From: Sphingomonas sp. PP-CE-1G-424
GTDB taxonomy: Bacteria; Pseudomonadota; Alphaproteobacteria; Sphingomonadales; Sphingomonadaceae
Direction of reading: 5' to 3'
Length of the DNA: 64,000 bases
Assembly: GCF_004341085.1 (NCBI RefSeq)
Contig: NZ_SLXW01000001.1
Coordinates: 992,001 to 1,056,000 of the forward strand
Shown: positions 25,213 to 34,317 of the stretch, in pieces
Layout: every line of letters begins with the position of its first letter
Position numbering within the stretch: position 1 is the stretch's first letter
Program-made: the position numbers and the translations under genes
Notes under the pieces: generated by a model
What the model was told of the DNA's origin: nothing
The model's input: only the letters and a program-made list of their open reading frames with translations
Databases searched by the model: none

Positions 25213-25692
25213 ATGGGCAAATTACGCGAACCATTGCTGGAATGCAGCCTGCCCGCCGCGTTGGAGGCGATGGGCGAGCGCTGGTCGTTCCTGATCCTGC
25301 GTGCCGCCTTCAACGGCCTGCATCATTTCGAGGAATTCCAGTCGGAACTGGGGATTGCACGCAATATCCTGGCGAACCGGCTGGCGCGGCTGGTCGAGCA
25401 TGGAATTCTGGAGCGGCAGCCTATCCCGGAGGATCGGCGGAAGATCGCCTACGGTCTGACCGACAAGGGCTTTGCGCTGTTGCCGACGATGATTGCGCTC
25501 AGGCAATGGGGCGAGCGATGGGAGACGTGCGTTCCGGCGTTCCCGATCTTGGTCGACGAACGCGATCGGCGGCCGTTGCAGCCGGTCTCGGTGCGGTCGC
25601 ATGACGGGCGCGTGTTGGGGAAGGGGGATTTGATCTGGGCGCTTCCGGGAGAAGTCGCGGGGGATGGGGTGGAGGCTGAGGCGGCGGAGTAA
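25213..25692 (+). CDS. HxlR-family transcriptional regulator
   Basis: 159 residues, with the HxlR winged-helix pattern: ECSLPAALEAMGERWSFLILR, FEEFQSELGIARNILANRL, and the wing PEDRRKIAYGLTDKG. An N-terminal cysteine (Cys11) is in the position where HxlR proteins such as HypR and QorR sense oxidants or electrophiles. ATG 25213 follows GAGG by eight bases; a GTG at 25210 is also possible. Targets unknown; it stands alone between rsh and a REPIN. Confidence 0.87.
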   Translation: MGKLREPLLECSLPAALEAMGERWSFLILRAAFNGLHHFEEFQSELGIARNILANRLARLVEHGILERQPIPEDRRKIAYGLTDKGFALLPTMIALRQWGERWETCVPAFPILVDERDRRPLQPVSVRSHDGRVLGKGDLIWALPGEVAGDGVEAEAAE

Positions 25693-25697
25693 AGTTT

Positions 25698-25780
25698 CGT
25701 CATCCTGACGAAAGTCAGGATCCAGGGTTACGGACGCCGGCCATTTATGGCTCTGGATCCTGACTTTCGTCAGGATGACG
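25698..25780. repeat. REPIN-like inverted repeat, family C, copy 3
   Basis: CGTCATCCTGACGAAAGTCA at the left with its inverted copy at the right; inner tails ATCCAG and CTGGAT. It lies between convergent genes. Confidence 0.92.
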
Positions 25781-25793
25781 GCGGTAGGTCAGG

Positions 25794-26216
25794 TTAGGAC
25801 GGTAGCGTTTCTAGCACCGTGCGGATTGCATTTGGGAGTGCCACCGGGCGGCCGGTCTCCAGGTCGACGTGCACGCTGACCATAGTGATGACGGTGTGCA
25901 ATTCCCCCGTCTCTGCATGCGCGAGCTCGAACCGCTTGGTCAGGCTCGTCGTGCCGAGCTTCTCGATCCGCACGAACGCCTCGATCGCATCCCCGAGACG
26001 GAACGGCTTGAGGTAATCGATCTCGGTCCGGCGGACGTTGAACTCGGTGGTCGGCCACAGATCAGGCAGAGCCTCCGCGATCCCGGTCCATTCCCAGAAC
26101 TCGGTCACCGCGACGTCGGCATATTCGAGATAGCGCGAGTTGAAGACGATGCGCTGGCCGTCGATCTCGGCATAGCGCACGCGGAACCTGGTCGAGAAGG
26201 CGAACCCTGACCGCAT
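25794..26216 (-). CDS. Acyl-CoA thioesterase (4HBT hotdog family)
   Basis: 140 residues. FRVRYAEIDGQRIVFNSRYLEYAD contains the 4-hydroxybenzoyl-CoA thioesterase-type active-site aspartate (AEID), followed by EIDYLKPFRLGDAIEAFVRI, the central hotdog strand. It should cleave an acyl-CoA thioester, substrate unknown, or act in a Tol-Pal-linked role like YbgC. It starts one base after the stop of the upstream transporter, so the two are probably co-transcribed. Confidence 0.87.
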   Translation of the reverse strand: MRSGFAFSTRFRVRYAEIDGQRIVFNSRYLEYADVAVTEFWEWTGIAEALPDLWPTTEFNVRRTEIDYLKPFRLGDAIEAFVRIEKLGTTSLTKRFELAHAETGELHTVITMVSVHVDLETGRPVALPNAIRTVLETLPS

Positions 26217-26217
26217 G

Positions 26218-26994
26218 TCAGAAGATCAGCTTCACGCCGACCAGCGCCAGCACGGTCGCGAGGACGGGGACCAGCACGCGGTCGGAGACGCGCGTCGCGA
26301 TCAGGCTGCCGACGATGATGCCCGGTATCGACCCGATCAGCAGCGACACGAGCAGGTCGACGTCCACCGAGCCGAGGATCCAGTGGCCGATCCCGCCGAG
26401 CAACGTCAGCGGCACGGCGTGGGCGATGTCGGAGCCAACCAGCCGGTTGATCGGCAGCGTCGGGTACAGGATCAGCAGTGCGGTCATGCCCAGCGCGCCG
26501 GCGCCGACCGAGGTGAGCGAAACGAGCACGCCCAAGACTGCGCCGAGCAGGATCGTCAGCATCGCCTGCCGCTCGCCGCCGACCGCGCCGATCCGCGGGG
26601 TCAGCCACGCGACGATCTTGCCGCGGAAGAAGGTCGCAACCGCCGACAGGATCAGCGTGACGCCGAGCACAACGGTGATCGCATGGCCGGTGTCGGACGA
26701 TTTCTCGCCGAGATGGTTGAGCACGAGCAATGTCGCGATCGCCGCGGGGACGCTGCCGGTGGCGAGGCGGCGGACGACCTGCCAGTCGACTGTACCGCGC
26801 CAGCCGTGGACCGTCGTGCCGACCGTCTTGGTCGCCGAGGCGTAGAGCAGGTCGGTGCCGACCGCGGTGGCGGGGTGGAAGCCGAAGACGAGCACCAGCA
26901 GCGGCGTCATCAGCGACCCGCCGCCGACACCCGTCAGCCCGACGATGAGGCCGACGAGCACGCCGGCCACCGAATATAACGGATTGATATCCAC
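26218..26994 (-). CDS. TauE/SafE-family (TSUP) anion exporter
   Basis: 258 residues, about eight membrane helices. GVLVGLIVGLTGVGGGSLMTPLL at the N-terminus and GVLVSLTSVGAGALGMTALL in the second half are the two repeated TSUP motifs. Members move sulfite, sulfonates or other organosulfur anions; the substrate here is unknown. Twelve bases separate it from the aminotransferase gene upstream, forming a likely three-gene operon with the thioesterase. Confidence 0.9.
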   Translation of the reverse strand: MDINPLYSVAGVLVGLIVGLTGVGGGSLMTPLLVLVFGFHPATAVGTDLLYASATKTVGTTVHGWRGTVDWQVVRRLATGSVPAAIATLLVLNHLGEKSSDTGHAITVVLGVTLILSAVATFFRGKIVAWLTPRIGAVGGERQAMLTILLGAVLGVLVSLTSVGAGALGMTALLILYPTLPINRLVGSDIAHAVPLTLLGGIGHWILGSVDVDLLVSLLIGSIPGIIVGSLIATRVSDRVLVPVLATVLALVGVKLIF

Positions 26995-27005
26995 GCTGGC
27001 GAAGG

Positions 27006-28214
27006 TCAGCCAGCGCCACGCGCGGGCGTGTTGACGCCCATCGACTGGAGATATTTCTTCACGTTGCGCGCCGCCTGGCGGAGCCGCTGTTCGTTCTCGA
27101 CCATCGCGATCCTCACATAGCCCTCGCCGTTTTCGCCGTAGCCAACCCCTGGGGCCACCGCGACGTGCGCGTGAGTCAGCAATTGTTTGGTGAACTCAAG
27201 GCTACCTAAGTGCGCGAGCGCGGGCGGGAGCGGGGCCCAGGCGAACATGCTCGCGCGAGGTGAGGGGATGTCCCAGCCGGCGCGGCTGAAGCTCTCGACG
27301 AGTACGTCGCGCCGCTTGTGATAGAGCTGGCGGTTGCGCTCGACGATGTCCTGCGGGCCGTTGAGCGCGGCGCAGGCGGCGGCCTGGATCGGCGTGAACG
27401 CGCCGTAATCGAGGTACGACTTCACGCGCGTCATCGCCGCGATCAGCGTCTTGTTGCCGACCCCGAAGCCCATCCGCCAACCGGCCATCGAATAGGTCTT
27501 GCTGAGCGAGGTGAACTCGATCGCGACGTCCTTCGCGCCCGGCACCTGGAGGATCGAGGGCGTGGGCTTGCCGTCGAAATACAGCTCCGAATAAGCGAGG
27601 TCGGAGATTACCCAGAGCTTGTGATTCTTCGCGAACGCGACGACGCGCTCGTAGAAGGCGAGGTCGACGACTTCGGCGGTCGGGTTCGAAGGATAGCCCA
27701 TCACCAGCACCGACGGCGCGGGCACGGTGAACGCCATCGCGCGCTCCAGGCTCTCGAAATACGCTTCGTCGGGGGTGGTCGGCACCGCGCGGATCGTCGC
27801 GCCGGCGATAATGAAGCCGAAGGTGTGGATCGGATAGGACGGGTTGGGCGCGAGCACGACGTCGCCGGGCGCGGTGATCGCGGTGGCCAGACTCGCGAGG
27901 CCTTCCTTCGAGCCCATCGTCACGACGACCTCGGTCTCGGGATCGACGTCGACCCCGAACCGGCGGCCGTAGTAATTCGCCTGAGCTTTCCGCAAGCCGG
28001 GGATGCCCTTCGACTGCGAATAGCCGTGCGCGCTGGGCTTGCGCGCGACTTCGACGAGCTTCTCGATGACGTGCTCGGGCGGCGGCAGGTCGGGATTGCC
28101 CATGCCGAGATCGATGATGTCCTCCCCGCCCGCGCGCGCCGCCGCCCGCATCGCGTTCACTTCGGCGATGACATAGGGGGGTAAGCGTTTGATGCGGTAG
28201 AAGTCTTCGGACAT
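27006..28214 (-). CDS. alaC: PLP aminotransferase, AlaC-like (glutamate-pyruvate aminotransferase)
   Basis: 402 residues, fold-type I aminotransferase. YRIKRLPPYVIAEVN, DIIDLGMGNPDLPPPEHV, GSKEGLASLATAI, APNPSYPIHTFG, MGYPSNPTAEVV and the PLP lysine in SLSKTYSMAGWRMGF run closely parallel to E. coli AlaC, which makes alanine from pyruvate and glutamate. Databases sometimes call this clade LL-diaminopimelate aminotransferase; the opening RLPPYV and the LSKTYSMAGW site favour AlaC. First gene of a probable operon with the TSUP transporter and thioesterase. Confidence 0.85.
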   Translation of the reverse strand: MSEDFYRIKRLPPYVIAEVNAMRAAARAGGEDIIDLGMGNPDLPPPEHVIEKLVEVARKPSAHGYSQSKGIPGLRKAQANYYGRRFGVDVDPETEVVVTMGSKEGLASLATAITAPGDVVLAPNPSYPIHTFGFIIAGATIRAVPTTPDEAYFESLERAMAFTVPAPSVLVMGYPSNPTAEVVDLAFYERVVAFAKNHKLWVISDLAYSELYFDGKPTPSILQVPGAKDVAIEFTSLSKTYSMAGWRMGFGVGNKTLIAAMTRVKSYLDYGAFTPIQAAACAALNGPQDIVERNRQLYHKRRDVLVESFSRAGWDIPSPRASMFAWAPLPPALAHLGSLEFTKQLLTHAHVAVAPGVGYGENGEGYVRIAMVENEQRLRQAARNVKKYLQSMGVNTPARGAG

Positions 28215-28287
28215 GATCAGCCTCTAGCTGGAGGAGCGGGTGCTGTACCGCAGGCGAGCGGGGGCGTCACCCCAATCCCCGATTGCC

Positions 28288-28370
28288 GTCACCCCAGCGA
28301 AAGCTGGGGTCTCCCGGTTCGTGCCGCCCCCTTCGACAATTGGGATACCCCAGCTTTCGCTGGGGTGACG
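28288..28370. repeat. REPIN-like inverted repeat, family G
   Basis: Units CGTCACCCCAGCGAAAGCTG and its inverted copy, hairpin core CCCCAGCGAAAGCTGGGG, with inner TCTCCC/GGGATA tails. Only one copy is in the window. Confidence 0.9.
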
Positions 28371-28404
28371 GAGTTTGTGTACGGTCCGCTACCCACACAT
28401 CCTC

Positions 28405-28486
28405 CGTCATCCTGACGAAAGTCAGGACCCAGGGTTACGGGCAGTGGCGTTTGCGGCTCTGGGTCCTGACTTTCGTCAGGATGACG
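28405..28486. repeat. REPIN-like inverted repeat, family C, copy 4
   Basis: CGTCATCCTGACGAAAGTCA with its inverted copy, both inner tails ACCCAG/CTGGGT intact. It lies about 90 bases upstream of the phaC start. Confidence 0.92.
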
Positions 28487-28577
28487 GGTGGGAATGTTGC
28501 GGGCGGCCCGCTTGAATCGACACGTCCTTCCGCCGAACCGGTGTCTGCGTTAAGCTCCCGAAAAAGCAGAGGATGCC

Positions 28578-30290
28578 ATGGCCGATACTCCTCCCGAAGC
28601 TCCGACCCTCCCCGATCTCCAGCATTGGACGTGGGTGATGGGGCGTGCGCAGCAGATGATGATGGAGCAGGGGCTCGCCGCGATGCAGGCCAAGCCCGAG
28701 GGAATCCCGGCGATTCCCGGCTTCACCGACCCCGCCACGCTGGAGCGCGCGCGCGATTTCTGGGCCGAGAGCCTGACGTTGTGGCAGCGGTTTCTCGATC
28801 CGGCCAAGGCGCCCGATCCCGTGCCCGTCACCGACAAGCGCTTCAAGGCGCCGCAGTGGCGCGAGCCGGTGTTCGACCTGATCCGGCAGAGTTACGAGCT
28901 GATCGGCGACCACATGCTGCGCGGCGTCGAGGCGGTCGACGGACTCGACCCCAAGCAGAAGGAGCAGTTGCGGTTCGCCACCAAGGGGTTCGTCGACGCG
29001 ATGAGCCCGACCAATTTCGCGCTGACCAACCCGCAGGTGATCGAGAAGACGATCGAGACCCGCGGCGAGAATCTGCTGAAGGGCCTGCAGAACATGATGG
29101 CGGATCTTGCCCGAGGGCAGGTGACGCATACGCCCGACGGTGCGTTCGAACTCGGGCGCAACCTGGCGATGACGCCGGGCAAGGTGGTGAAACGCACGTC
29201 GCTCTACGAACTGATCCAGTACAGCCCGACCACCGACCGCGTACTCGCGACGCCGCTCCTAATTTTCCCGCCGTGGATCAACCGGTTCTACATCCTCGAC
29301 CTGACGCCCGAGAAGAGCTTCATCCGCTGGGCAGTCGAGCAGGGCATCACCGTGTTCATGGTGTCGTGGAAGTCGGCCGATTCGAGCATGAAGGACGTGG
29401 TCTGGGACGACTATGTCGGCGCGCAGGTCGAGGCGATCGATACGGTGCGGACTGCGCTGAAGGTGTCGGCGGTGCATACGATCGGGTATTGCGTGGCGGG
29501 CACGACGCTTGCCGCCACGCTCGCGCTGCTGGCGGCGCGGGGTGAGGAGGCGAAGGTCGCTAGCGCGACGTTCTTCACAGCCCAGGTCGATTTCGCGCAG
29601 GCCGGCGAACTGCAGCATTTCATCGACGACGAGCAGCTGAAGATGGTAGCGTCGCTGTCGCCCGAGGGGGTCCTCGACGGACGCTACATGGCGACGACAT
29701 TCAACCTTTTGCGCGGGCGCGACCTGATCTGGAACTACGTCACGCAGAACTACCTGCTGGGGCAGGACTATGTGCCGTTCGACCTGCTCCACTGGAACGG
29801 CGACACGACCAACCTGCCCGCGAAATGGCATCTGAGCTATCTGACCGACCTGTACCGCGACAACCTGCTGGTGACGGGGACGATGACGGTGGACGGCACG
29901 CCGATCGACCTGACCAAGGTGACGACGCCGAGCTATATCCAGGCGGGGCGCGAGGATCATATCGCGCCGGCGGAAAGCGTATGGAAGCTTACCCAGCTGT
30001 TCGCGGGACCGTTGAAATTCGTGCTGGCAGGATCGGGGCACATTGCCGGAGTCGTGAACCCGCCGGCCGCGGGCAAGTATCAGTTTTGGACCAATCCCTC
30101 GCCGCATACGACGCTCGAGGACTTCGTCGAGGGGGCGACCGAGACCAAGGGAAGCTGGTGGCCGGACTGGGTCGAATGGGTCCGCGCAATCGATCCGAAA
30201 ACCGTTGCAGCCAAAGGGGTTAGGCATGCCGGAAAGGGGGCCCTCGCGGCGCTGGGCGATGCGCCCGGCGAGTATGTCAAAACCCGGTAG
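28578..30290 (+). CDS. phaC: Class I polyhydroxyalkanoate synthase
   Basis: 570 residues. Polymerises (R)-3-hydroxyacyl-CoA into PHA at granule surfaces. The modified lipase box GYCVAG carries the catalytic Cys305. DHIAPAESVW contains the conserved aspartate region and SGHIAGVVNPP the catalytic histidine. LIFPPWINRFYILDL and FMVSWKSADSSMKD are strongly conserved in class I enzymes. The N-terminal 100 residues are the variable granule-targeting region. A phasin gene follows 100 bases later in the same direction and an acetoacetyl-CoA reductase gene lies 4 kb away. Confidence 0.96.
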   Translation: MADTPPEAPTLPDLQHWTWVMGRAQQMMMEQGLAAMQAKPEGIPAIPGFTDPATLERARDFWAESLTLWQRFLDPAKAPDPVPVTDKRFKAPQWREPVFDLIRQSYELIGDHMLRGVEAVDGLDPKQKEQLRFATKGFVDAMSPTNFALTNPQVIEKTIETRGENLLKGLQNMMADLARGQVTHTPDGAFELGRNLAMTPGKVVKRTSLYELIQYSPTTDRVLATPLLIFPPWINRFYILDLTPEKSFIRWAVEQGITVFMVSWKSADSSMKDVVWDDYVGAQVEAIDTVRTALKVSAVHTIGYCVAGTTLAATLALLAARGEEAKVASATFFTAQVDFAQAGELQHFIDDEQLKMVASLSPEGVLDGRYMATTFNLLRGRDLIWNYVTQNYLLGQDYVPFDLLHWNGDTTNLPAKWHLSYLTDLYRDNLLVTGTMTVDGTPIDLTKVTTPSYIQAGREDHIAPAESVWKLTQLFAGPLKFVLAGSGHIAGVVNPPAAGKYQFWTNPSPHTTLEDFVEGATETKGSWWPDWVEWVRAIDPKTVAAKGVRHAGKGALAALGDAPGEYVKTR

Positions 30291-30312
30291 CGCTACCTTA
30301 CGTAAACGTCAT

Positions 30313-30340
30313 GGTGCAGTGCACAAATTCATTGTGCGCC
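30313..30340 (+). promoter_or_regulatory. Candidate PhaR-type operator upstream of the phasin gene
   Basis: TGCAGTGCA at 30315-30323 is a quasi-palindrome, followed by TTGTGCGC at 30332-30339. Alphaproteobacterial PhaR is known to bind TGC-rich palindromes ahead of phasin and PHA genes. The site lies 53-80 bases before the phasin start. No phaR gene is in the window. Confidence 0.35.
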
Positions 30341-30392
30341 GCCGCGAATCGTGTAGAAGGGCCGCGACATAACTCCGAAGAGAGGTGCGTGG

Positions 30393-31088
30393 ATGGTGGA
30401 TATCGTGAAACGGACGGCCAAGGCCGGTTCGAAGCCTGTCGCCACCGCGAAGGCTCCTCGGACCGTCGCCAAGCCGGCACAACCGGCACCCAAGCCGGTT
30501 GCAAAGACGCCGGCGATCGACACACCTCCCGCGGCTGCTTTTGTATCGCCGCAACCGGACTCTCCCGCCCCGATTATGGCCACCGTGCCAACGGGGATCC
30601 CAGCTAGCGACACAAAGGACGCCACGATGGACACGATCCAGAGCATCACCGAGAAGACCAAGGCCCTGTTCACCAATGGGTTCAGCGGCACCACCACCAG
30701 CGAATTCAGCGAGCAGGCCAAGGGCGCGATGGAGAAGTCGGCGAAGATGGTCGAGGACATGACCGCATTCGGCAAGGGCAACATCGAGGCGCTGGTCGAA
30801 TCGTCGAAGATCGCCGCGAAGAACGTCGAGGCGCTCGGCCACGAAGCTGCCGAGTACGCCAAGACCTCGTTCGAGAGTGCGACCGAAGCCGCCAAGACGC
30901 TCGCGGCCGCCAAGTCGCCGACCGAGTTCATGAAGCTCCAGGGGGATTATGCGCGTACTGCGTTCGACACGATGATCGCCGAGGGCTCGCGCTCGACCGA
31001 GCGTCTGCTGAAGATGTTCGGCGAGTTCGCGCAGCCGATCTCGAACCGCGTTGCGGTCGCGACCGACAAGATGAAGATCTCGGCATAA
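30393..31088 (+). CDS. Phasin (PHA granule-associated protein)
   Basis: 231 residues. The first 75 residues are an Ala/Pro/Lys-rich tail ([15 protein letters not shown]) like those of PHA-granule proteins that touch DNA or the synthase. From about 85 on, the protein is a long amphipathic helix typical of the phasin family ([68 protein letters not shown]). It coats PHA granules and controls their size. A start at the internal MATVP or MDTIQ is possible, but ATG 30393 with GAGAGG upstream is best. Confidence 0.92.
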   Translation: MVDIVKRTAKAGSKPVATAKAPRTVAKPAQPAPKPVAKTPAIDTPPAAAFVSPQPDSPAPIMATVPTGIPASDTKDATMDTIQSITEKTKALFTNGFSGTTTSEFSEQAKGAMEKSAKMVEDMTAFGKGNIEALVESSKIAAKNVEALGHEAAEYAKTSFESATEAAKTLAAAKSPTEFMKLQGDYARTAFDTMIAEGSRSTERLLKMFGEFAQPISNRVAVATDKMKISA

Positions 31089-31230
31089 GTCGATAGCGCC
31101 GCCTTCGGGCGATGCGACACGAAAGGGGCGGCCGTCACGCGATGGTCGCCCCTTTTGCGTTGCGGATTTCGCGCGAGGTTTGCGGGCGCCCCCCTTGCTC
31201 TTGCCCCCCGGCATGCCATATTTCGACGGC

Positions 31231-31617
31231 ATGCTTTTGACCCCTGAAATGACGACTCCCCGGCGGACGGGCGAGCAGATGGCCGAGCGCCGCGACGATG
31301 GTGGCGAGGATGGCAATGGCGGCACCGGCGCCGGCATCGCGACCAAGACGCGCGCGAAGACCAAACAGCCGACGCCGTACCGTGTGCTGATGCTCAACGA
31401 CGATTATACCCCGATGGAGTTCGTCGTGCTGTGTCTCCAGCGCTTCTTCCGGATGGACATGGAGGCCGCGACTCGCGTGATGCTGCACGTCCATCAGAAG
31501 GGCGTCGGGGTGTGTGGCACGTTCAGCTACGAGGTGGCGGAGACCAAGGTGAGCCAAGTGATGGATTTCGCCAAGCAGAACCAGCACCCGCTACAGTGCA
31601 CGCTCGAGAAGGCGTGA
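31231..31617 (+). CDS. clpS: ATP-dependent Clp protease adaptor ClpS
   Basis: 128 residues from ATG 31231; starts at 31213, 31249 and 31279 are also in frame and no ribosome site decides. The conserved core [24 protein letters not shown], then [25 protein letters not shown], is ClpS. The NDD and the HVHQKG region form the pocket for N-terminal degradation signals, which ClpS hands to ClpAP. The first 35-50 residues are Asp/Gly-rich and disordered, the segment that enters ClpA. It is 140 bases after the phasin gene; clpA is not in the window. Confidence 0.93.
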   Translation: MLLTPEMTTPRRTGEQMAERRDDGGEDGNGGTGAGIATKTRAKTKQPTPYRVLMLNDDYTPMEFVVLCLQRFFRMDMEAATRVMLHVHQKGVGVCGTFSYEVAETKVSQVMDFAKQNQHPLQCTLEKA

Positions 31618-31635
31618 GCGTCCCACTCTAAGCTG

Positions 31636-31760
31636 ATCCTCCCCCGCAAGGGGGAGGTGGCACCGAAGGTGACGGAGGGGGAGGCTTGCGCCAACCTGGG
31701 TTCCGTGTCCTCCCCCTCCGTCTGGCAAGAGCCAGCCACCTCCCCCTGGCGGGGGAGGAT
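31636..31760. repeat. REPIN-like inverted repeat, family F
   Basis: Left unit: hairpin CCTCCCCCGCAAGGGGGAGG followed by a tail ending GACGGAGGGGG. The right unit is inverted (CCCCCTCCGTCTGGC, then CCTCCCCCTGGCGGGGGAGG). The layout is that of the units flanking the DUF559 gene, but with no gene between them. Confidence 0.88.
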
Positions 31761-31772
31761 TAGAGGGCGTTC

Positions 31773-32564
31773 TTACCGCGCGGGCGGCAACCAGCGCAGG
31801 TCAAGCCCGTCGAACCGGTCGATGTAATTTGCGGCTTGCGCGAGTTGCACCTCGTTGAGCAGCGTAACCCGGCCCGTCTCCCGCCGAATCAGACCGTCTT
31901 CCTCCAACTGCCGAAGCATGCGGTTGACGTGGACCGCGGTAAGCCCGGTGGCGTCGCCGATCTCCTCCTGCGTCAGGCCGAGCATGAAGCTGTCCCCCAT
32001 CGCGCGATCGCGCATCCGCAATCGGTTGCGCATCTCGAGCAGCAAAGCCGCGATCCGCGCCTTGGCCGAGGTGCGACCGAGTGCGGCGAGACGGTCGGTG
32101 AGCGCGACCTTCTCCATCTGGTTCATCACCATGATCAGCGCCGACAGGCGCGGGTGATCGGTGACGAGCCCGGTCATCGCCGAGCGATCGAACGAACACA
32201 CCGTGCAGTCGGTCAGCGCGACCACCGTTTCGGGGGAGTCGCGGTACACCAGCGCCGAGACCGCCAGCATGTCACCGGCATAGAGGAAGCGCAGAATCTG
32301 GCGGCTGCCGTCGTCGAGCAGCACATAGCTCATCGCCATGCCGCGCTGCAGGATGAAGAGTTCGGCCTGCGGATCATTTTCGCGCACGAGGACGGCACCG
32401 CGACGCAAGTCCCGCGGGCGCTCCTCCAACCGCGCTAACGCAGCCTTCTCGTTCATCGACAGGTCGATGAGATCGCCGACGCGGTCGGCGAAGCAGCTGT
32501 CCGGCACTCTGTAATGGTCCCCAATGTTCGAGAACCACAGAGCAAAGCTAGGATTTCCGCGCAT
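31773..32564 (-). CDS. Crp/Fnr-family transcriptional regulator
   Basis: 263 residues. Cyclic-nucleotide-type beta-roll (about 40-150: GAVLVRENDPQAELFILQRG, GSRQILRFLYAGDML) and a C-terminal winged helix with LTQEEIGDATGLTAVHVNRMLRQLEEDGLI. The N-terminal FNR iron-sulfur cysteine cluster is absent and the cAMP-binding residues are not obvious, so the ligand is unknown. Such regulators in alphaproteobacteria often handle oxygen or nitrosative stress. The start at 32564 gives a 30-residue lead-in; an internal ATG at 32456 would cut into the first strand. Divergent from murA. Confidence 0.88.
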   Translation of the reverse strand: MRGNPSFALWFSNIGDHYRVPDSCFADRVGDLIDLSMNEKAALARLEERPRDLRRGAVLVRENDPQAELFILQRGMAMSYVLLDDGSRQILRFLYAGDMLAVSALVYRDSPETVVALTDCTVCSFDRSAMTGLVTDHPRLSALIMVMNQMEKVALTDRLAALGRTSAKARIAALLLEMRNRLRMRDRAMGDSFMLGLTQEEIGDATGLTAVHVNRMLRQLEEDGLIRRETGRVTLLNEVQLAQAANYIDRFDGLDLRWLPPAR

Positions 32565-32706
32565 TAAAGTCGATCAAGCGGGGGTGTTAGCGCTACGGAA
32601 GCAGTGAGCGGTCCCAACGCGGGACTTGACCCCCCGGCAGTATCCGCCCGTCGCCTGATCGATGCGCGGCCCTTGCGCAGAACGCCAGCCGCGATAGACA
32701 CCCGGG

Positions 32707-33990
32707 ATGGACCGTATTCTCATTCGCGGCGGCAATCGCCTGTCCGGGCGCCTGCCCATCTCCGGTGCGAAGAACGCCGCGCTCACGCTGATGCCGTGCG
32801 CGCTGCTGACCGAAGAGCCGCTGACACTGCGCAACCTGCCCCGGCTGGCGGATGTCGACGGGTTTGGACATCTTCTCAACCAGTTAGGCGCGTCGACCGC
32901 GATCCAGGGGACGCGACCGGAGGATTTCGGTCGGGTGATGACGATCCGCGCGGGCAATCTGACCTCGACCGAAGCGCCGTACGACATCGTGCGGAAGATG
33001 CGCGCGTCGATCCTGGTGCTCGGGCCGTTGCTCGGGCGGGGCGGCGAGGCGACGGTGTCGCTGCCGGGTGGCTGCGCGATCGGTAACCGGCCGATCGATC
33101 TGCACCTGCGCGCACTTGAGGCGATCGGTGCCGAACTTGAGATGGCCGCGGGCTATGTGAAGGCGATCGCGCCGGGCGGGCGCCTGCCGGGCGGCCGCTT
33201 CCGCTTCCCGATCGTGTCGGTCGGCGCGACCGAGAACGTCGTGATGGCGGCGGTGCTCGCAAAGGGTACGAGCGTGATCGAGAACGCCGCGCGCGAGCCC
33301 GAGATCGTCGACCTGTGCAACTGTCTCGTCGCGATGGGCGCGTCGATCGACGGGATCGGCACCGAGACGCTGACGATAGAAGGCCGCGATCGGCTGCACG
33401 GTGCGACCTATGCGGTGATGCCCGACCGGATCGAGGCGGGCAGCTATGCGTGCGCGGCGGCGATCACCGGAGGCGACCTGGAACTGGTCGGCGTGTCGAT
33501 CCCGGACATGGGTGCGACGATCGATGCGCTGGTCGAGGCGGGCGTGTCGGTGACGCCGACCAAGGACGGCGTGCGGGTCGCGTCGGACGGCAAGCTGCAA
33601 CCCCTGACCCTCTCGACCGCGCCGTACCCCGGGTTCGCCACCGACATGCAGGCCCAATTTATGGCAATGCTTTGCATGGCCGACGGCGCCAGCATGCTGA
33701 CCGAAACGATCTTCGAGAACCGCTACATGCACGTGCCCGAACTGGCACGGATGGGCGCGGACATCCAAGTCCACGGCCGCACCGCGATGGTCCGCGGCGT
33801 CGACAAGCTGGTCGGGGCGCAGGTTATGGCGACTGACCTGCGGGCTTCGATGAGCTTGATCTTGGCCGGGCTTGCGGCGGATGGCGAGACGTCTGTTGGG
33901 CGGGTGTATCACCTCGACCGTGGGTATGAGCGGTTGGAAGAGAAGCTGAGCGCGGTTGGTGCGGATATCGAGCGTGCTAGCGACGGGTGA
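32707..33990 (+). CDS. murA: UDP-N-acetylglucosamine 1-carboxyvinyltransferase
   Basis: 427 residues. Transfers enolpyruvate to UDP-GlcNAc, the first committed peptidoglycan step; cytosolic and essential. It has [15 protein letters not shown] with the conserved lysine, and [16 protein letters not shown] with catalytic Cys123, the residue alkylated by fosfomycin. [18 protein letters not shown] and [18 protein letters not shown] complete the second lobe. Cys rather than Asp at 123 implies fosfomycin sensitivity of the enzyme. Single gene, ATG start, weak ribosome site. Confidence 0.97.
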   Translation: MDRILIRGGNRLSGRLPISGAKNAALTLMPCALLTEEPLTLRNLPRLADVDGFGHLLNQLGASTAIQGTRPEDFGRVMTIRAGNLTSTEAPYDIVRKMRASILVLGPLLGRGGEATVSLPGGCAIGNRPIDLHLRALEAIGAELEMAAGYVKAIAPGGRLPGGRFRFPIVSVGATENVVMAAVLAKGTSVIENAAREPEIVDLCNCLVAMGASIDGIGTETLTIEGRDRLHGATYAVMPDRIEAGSYACAAAITGGDLELVGVSIPDMGATIDALVEAGVSVTPTKDGVRVASDGKLQPLTLSTAPYPGFATDMQAQFMAMLCMADGASMLTETIFENRYMHVPELARMGADIQVHGRTAMVRGVDKLVGAQVMATDLRASMSLILAGLAADGETSVGRVYHLDRGYERLEEKLSAVGADIERASDG

Positions 33991-34317
33991 TTGAGGCGCT
34001 GTAGTTTGAACAGGCGTTAGCCCTCTTCCCGAAGGGGAGAGGGAGTAGGATGCCAGGTGTTTTGCGGTGGCATCCTTGTTCGTCGCGGACGCTGTGGGCT
34101 TCGGTCTGAGGAGCGCTACCTGTCCTCGTTCCCCAGCGAAGGCGGGGGCCCAGGATCAAGCAAGACCGTCCTCGGTAATCCGGTAGACATCTAATCAGCG
34201 CCGCCGGCAAAGCCGCCGTCGGACGAGTTCGGCCTAGCCGACCCGCCGGCCGTGCCGGGCGCTGCCCGCTCGCTTCGCTTGCTGGCATCGGCGCGGACGT
34301 TGCCGTGCCTGCGCCCG
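33991..34317. other. Intergenic region built from repeat fragments
   Basis: This is the gap between the convergent murA and phbB genes. It contains a half-unit hairpin CCCTCTTCCCGAAGGGGAGA at 34021, a half unit CCCCAGCGAAGGCGGGGGCC near 34132, and a segment from about 34205 to 34317 resembling 45990-46095. No supported gene. Confidence 0.6.
34205..34317. repeat. Degenerate dispersed repeat, copy 1
   Basis: Shares GGCAAAGCCG-CGTCGG, then CCGTGCCGG and a GCTTGCT/CGCTCGC-rich end, in the same order as 45990-46095. Similarity is by eye and imperfect. Confidence 0.4.

Larger units (their letters stand above)
28215..28577. other. Intergenic region with two adjacent REPIN-like elements
   Basis: This is the gap between the divergent alaC and phaC genes. 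It holds the elements at 28288-28370 and 28405-28486 and presumably both promoters. I see no open frame that looks like a gene. Confidence 0.7.
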
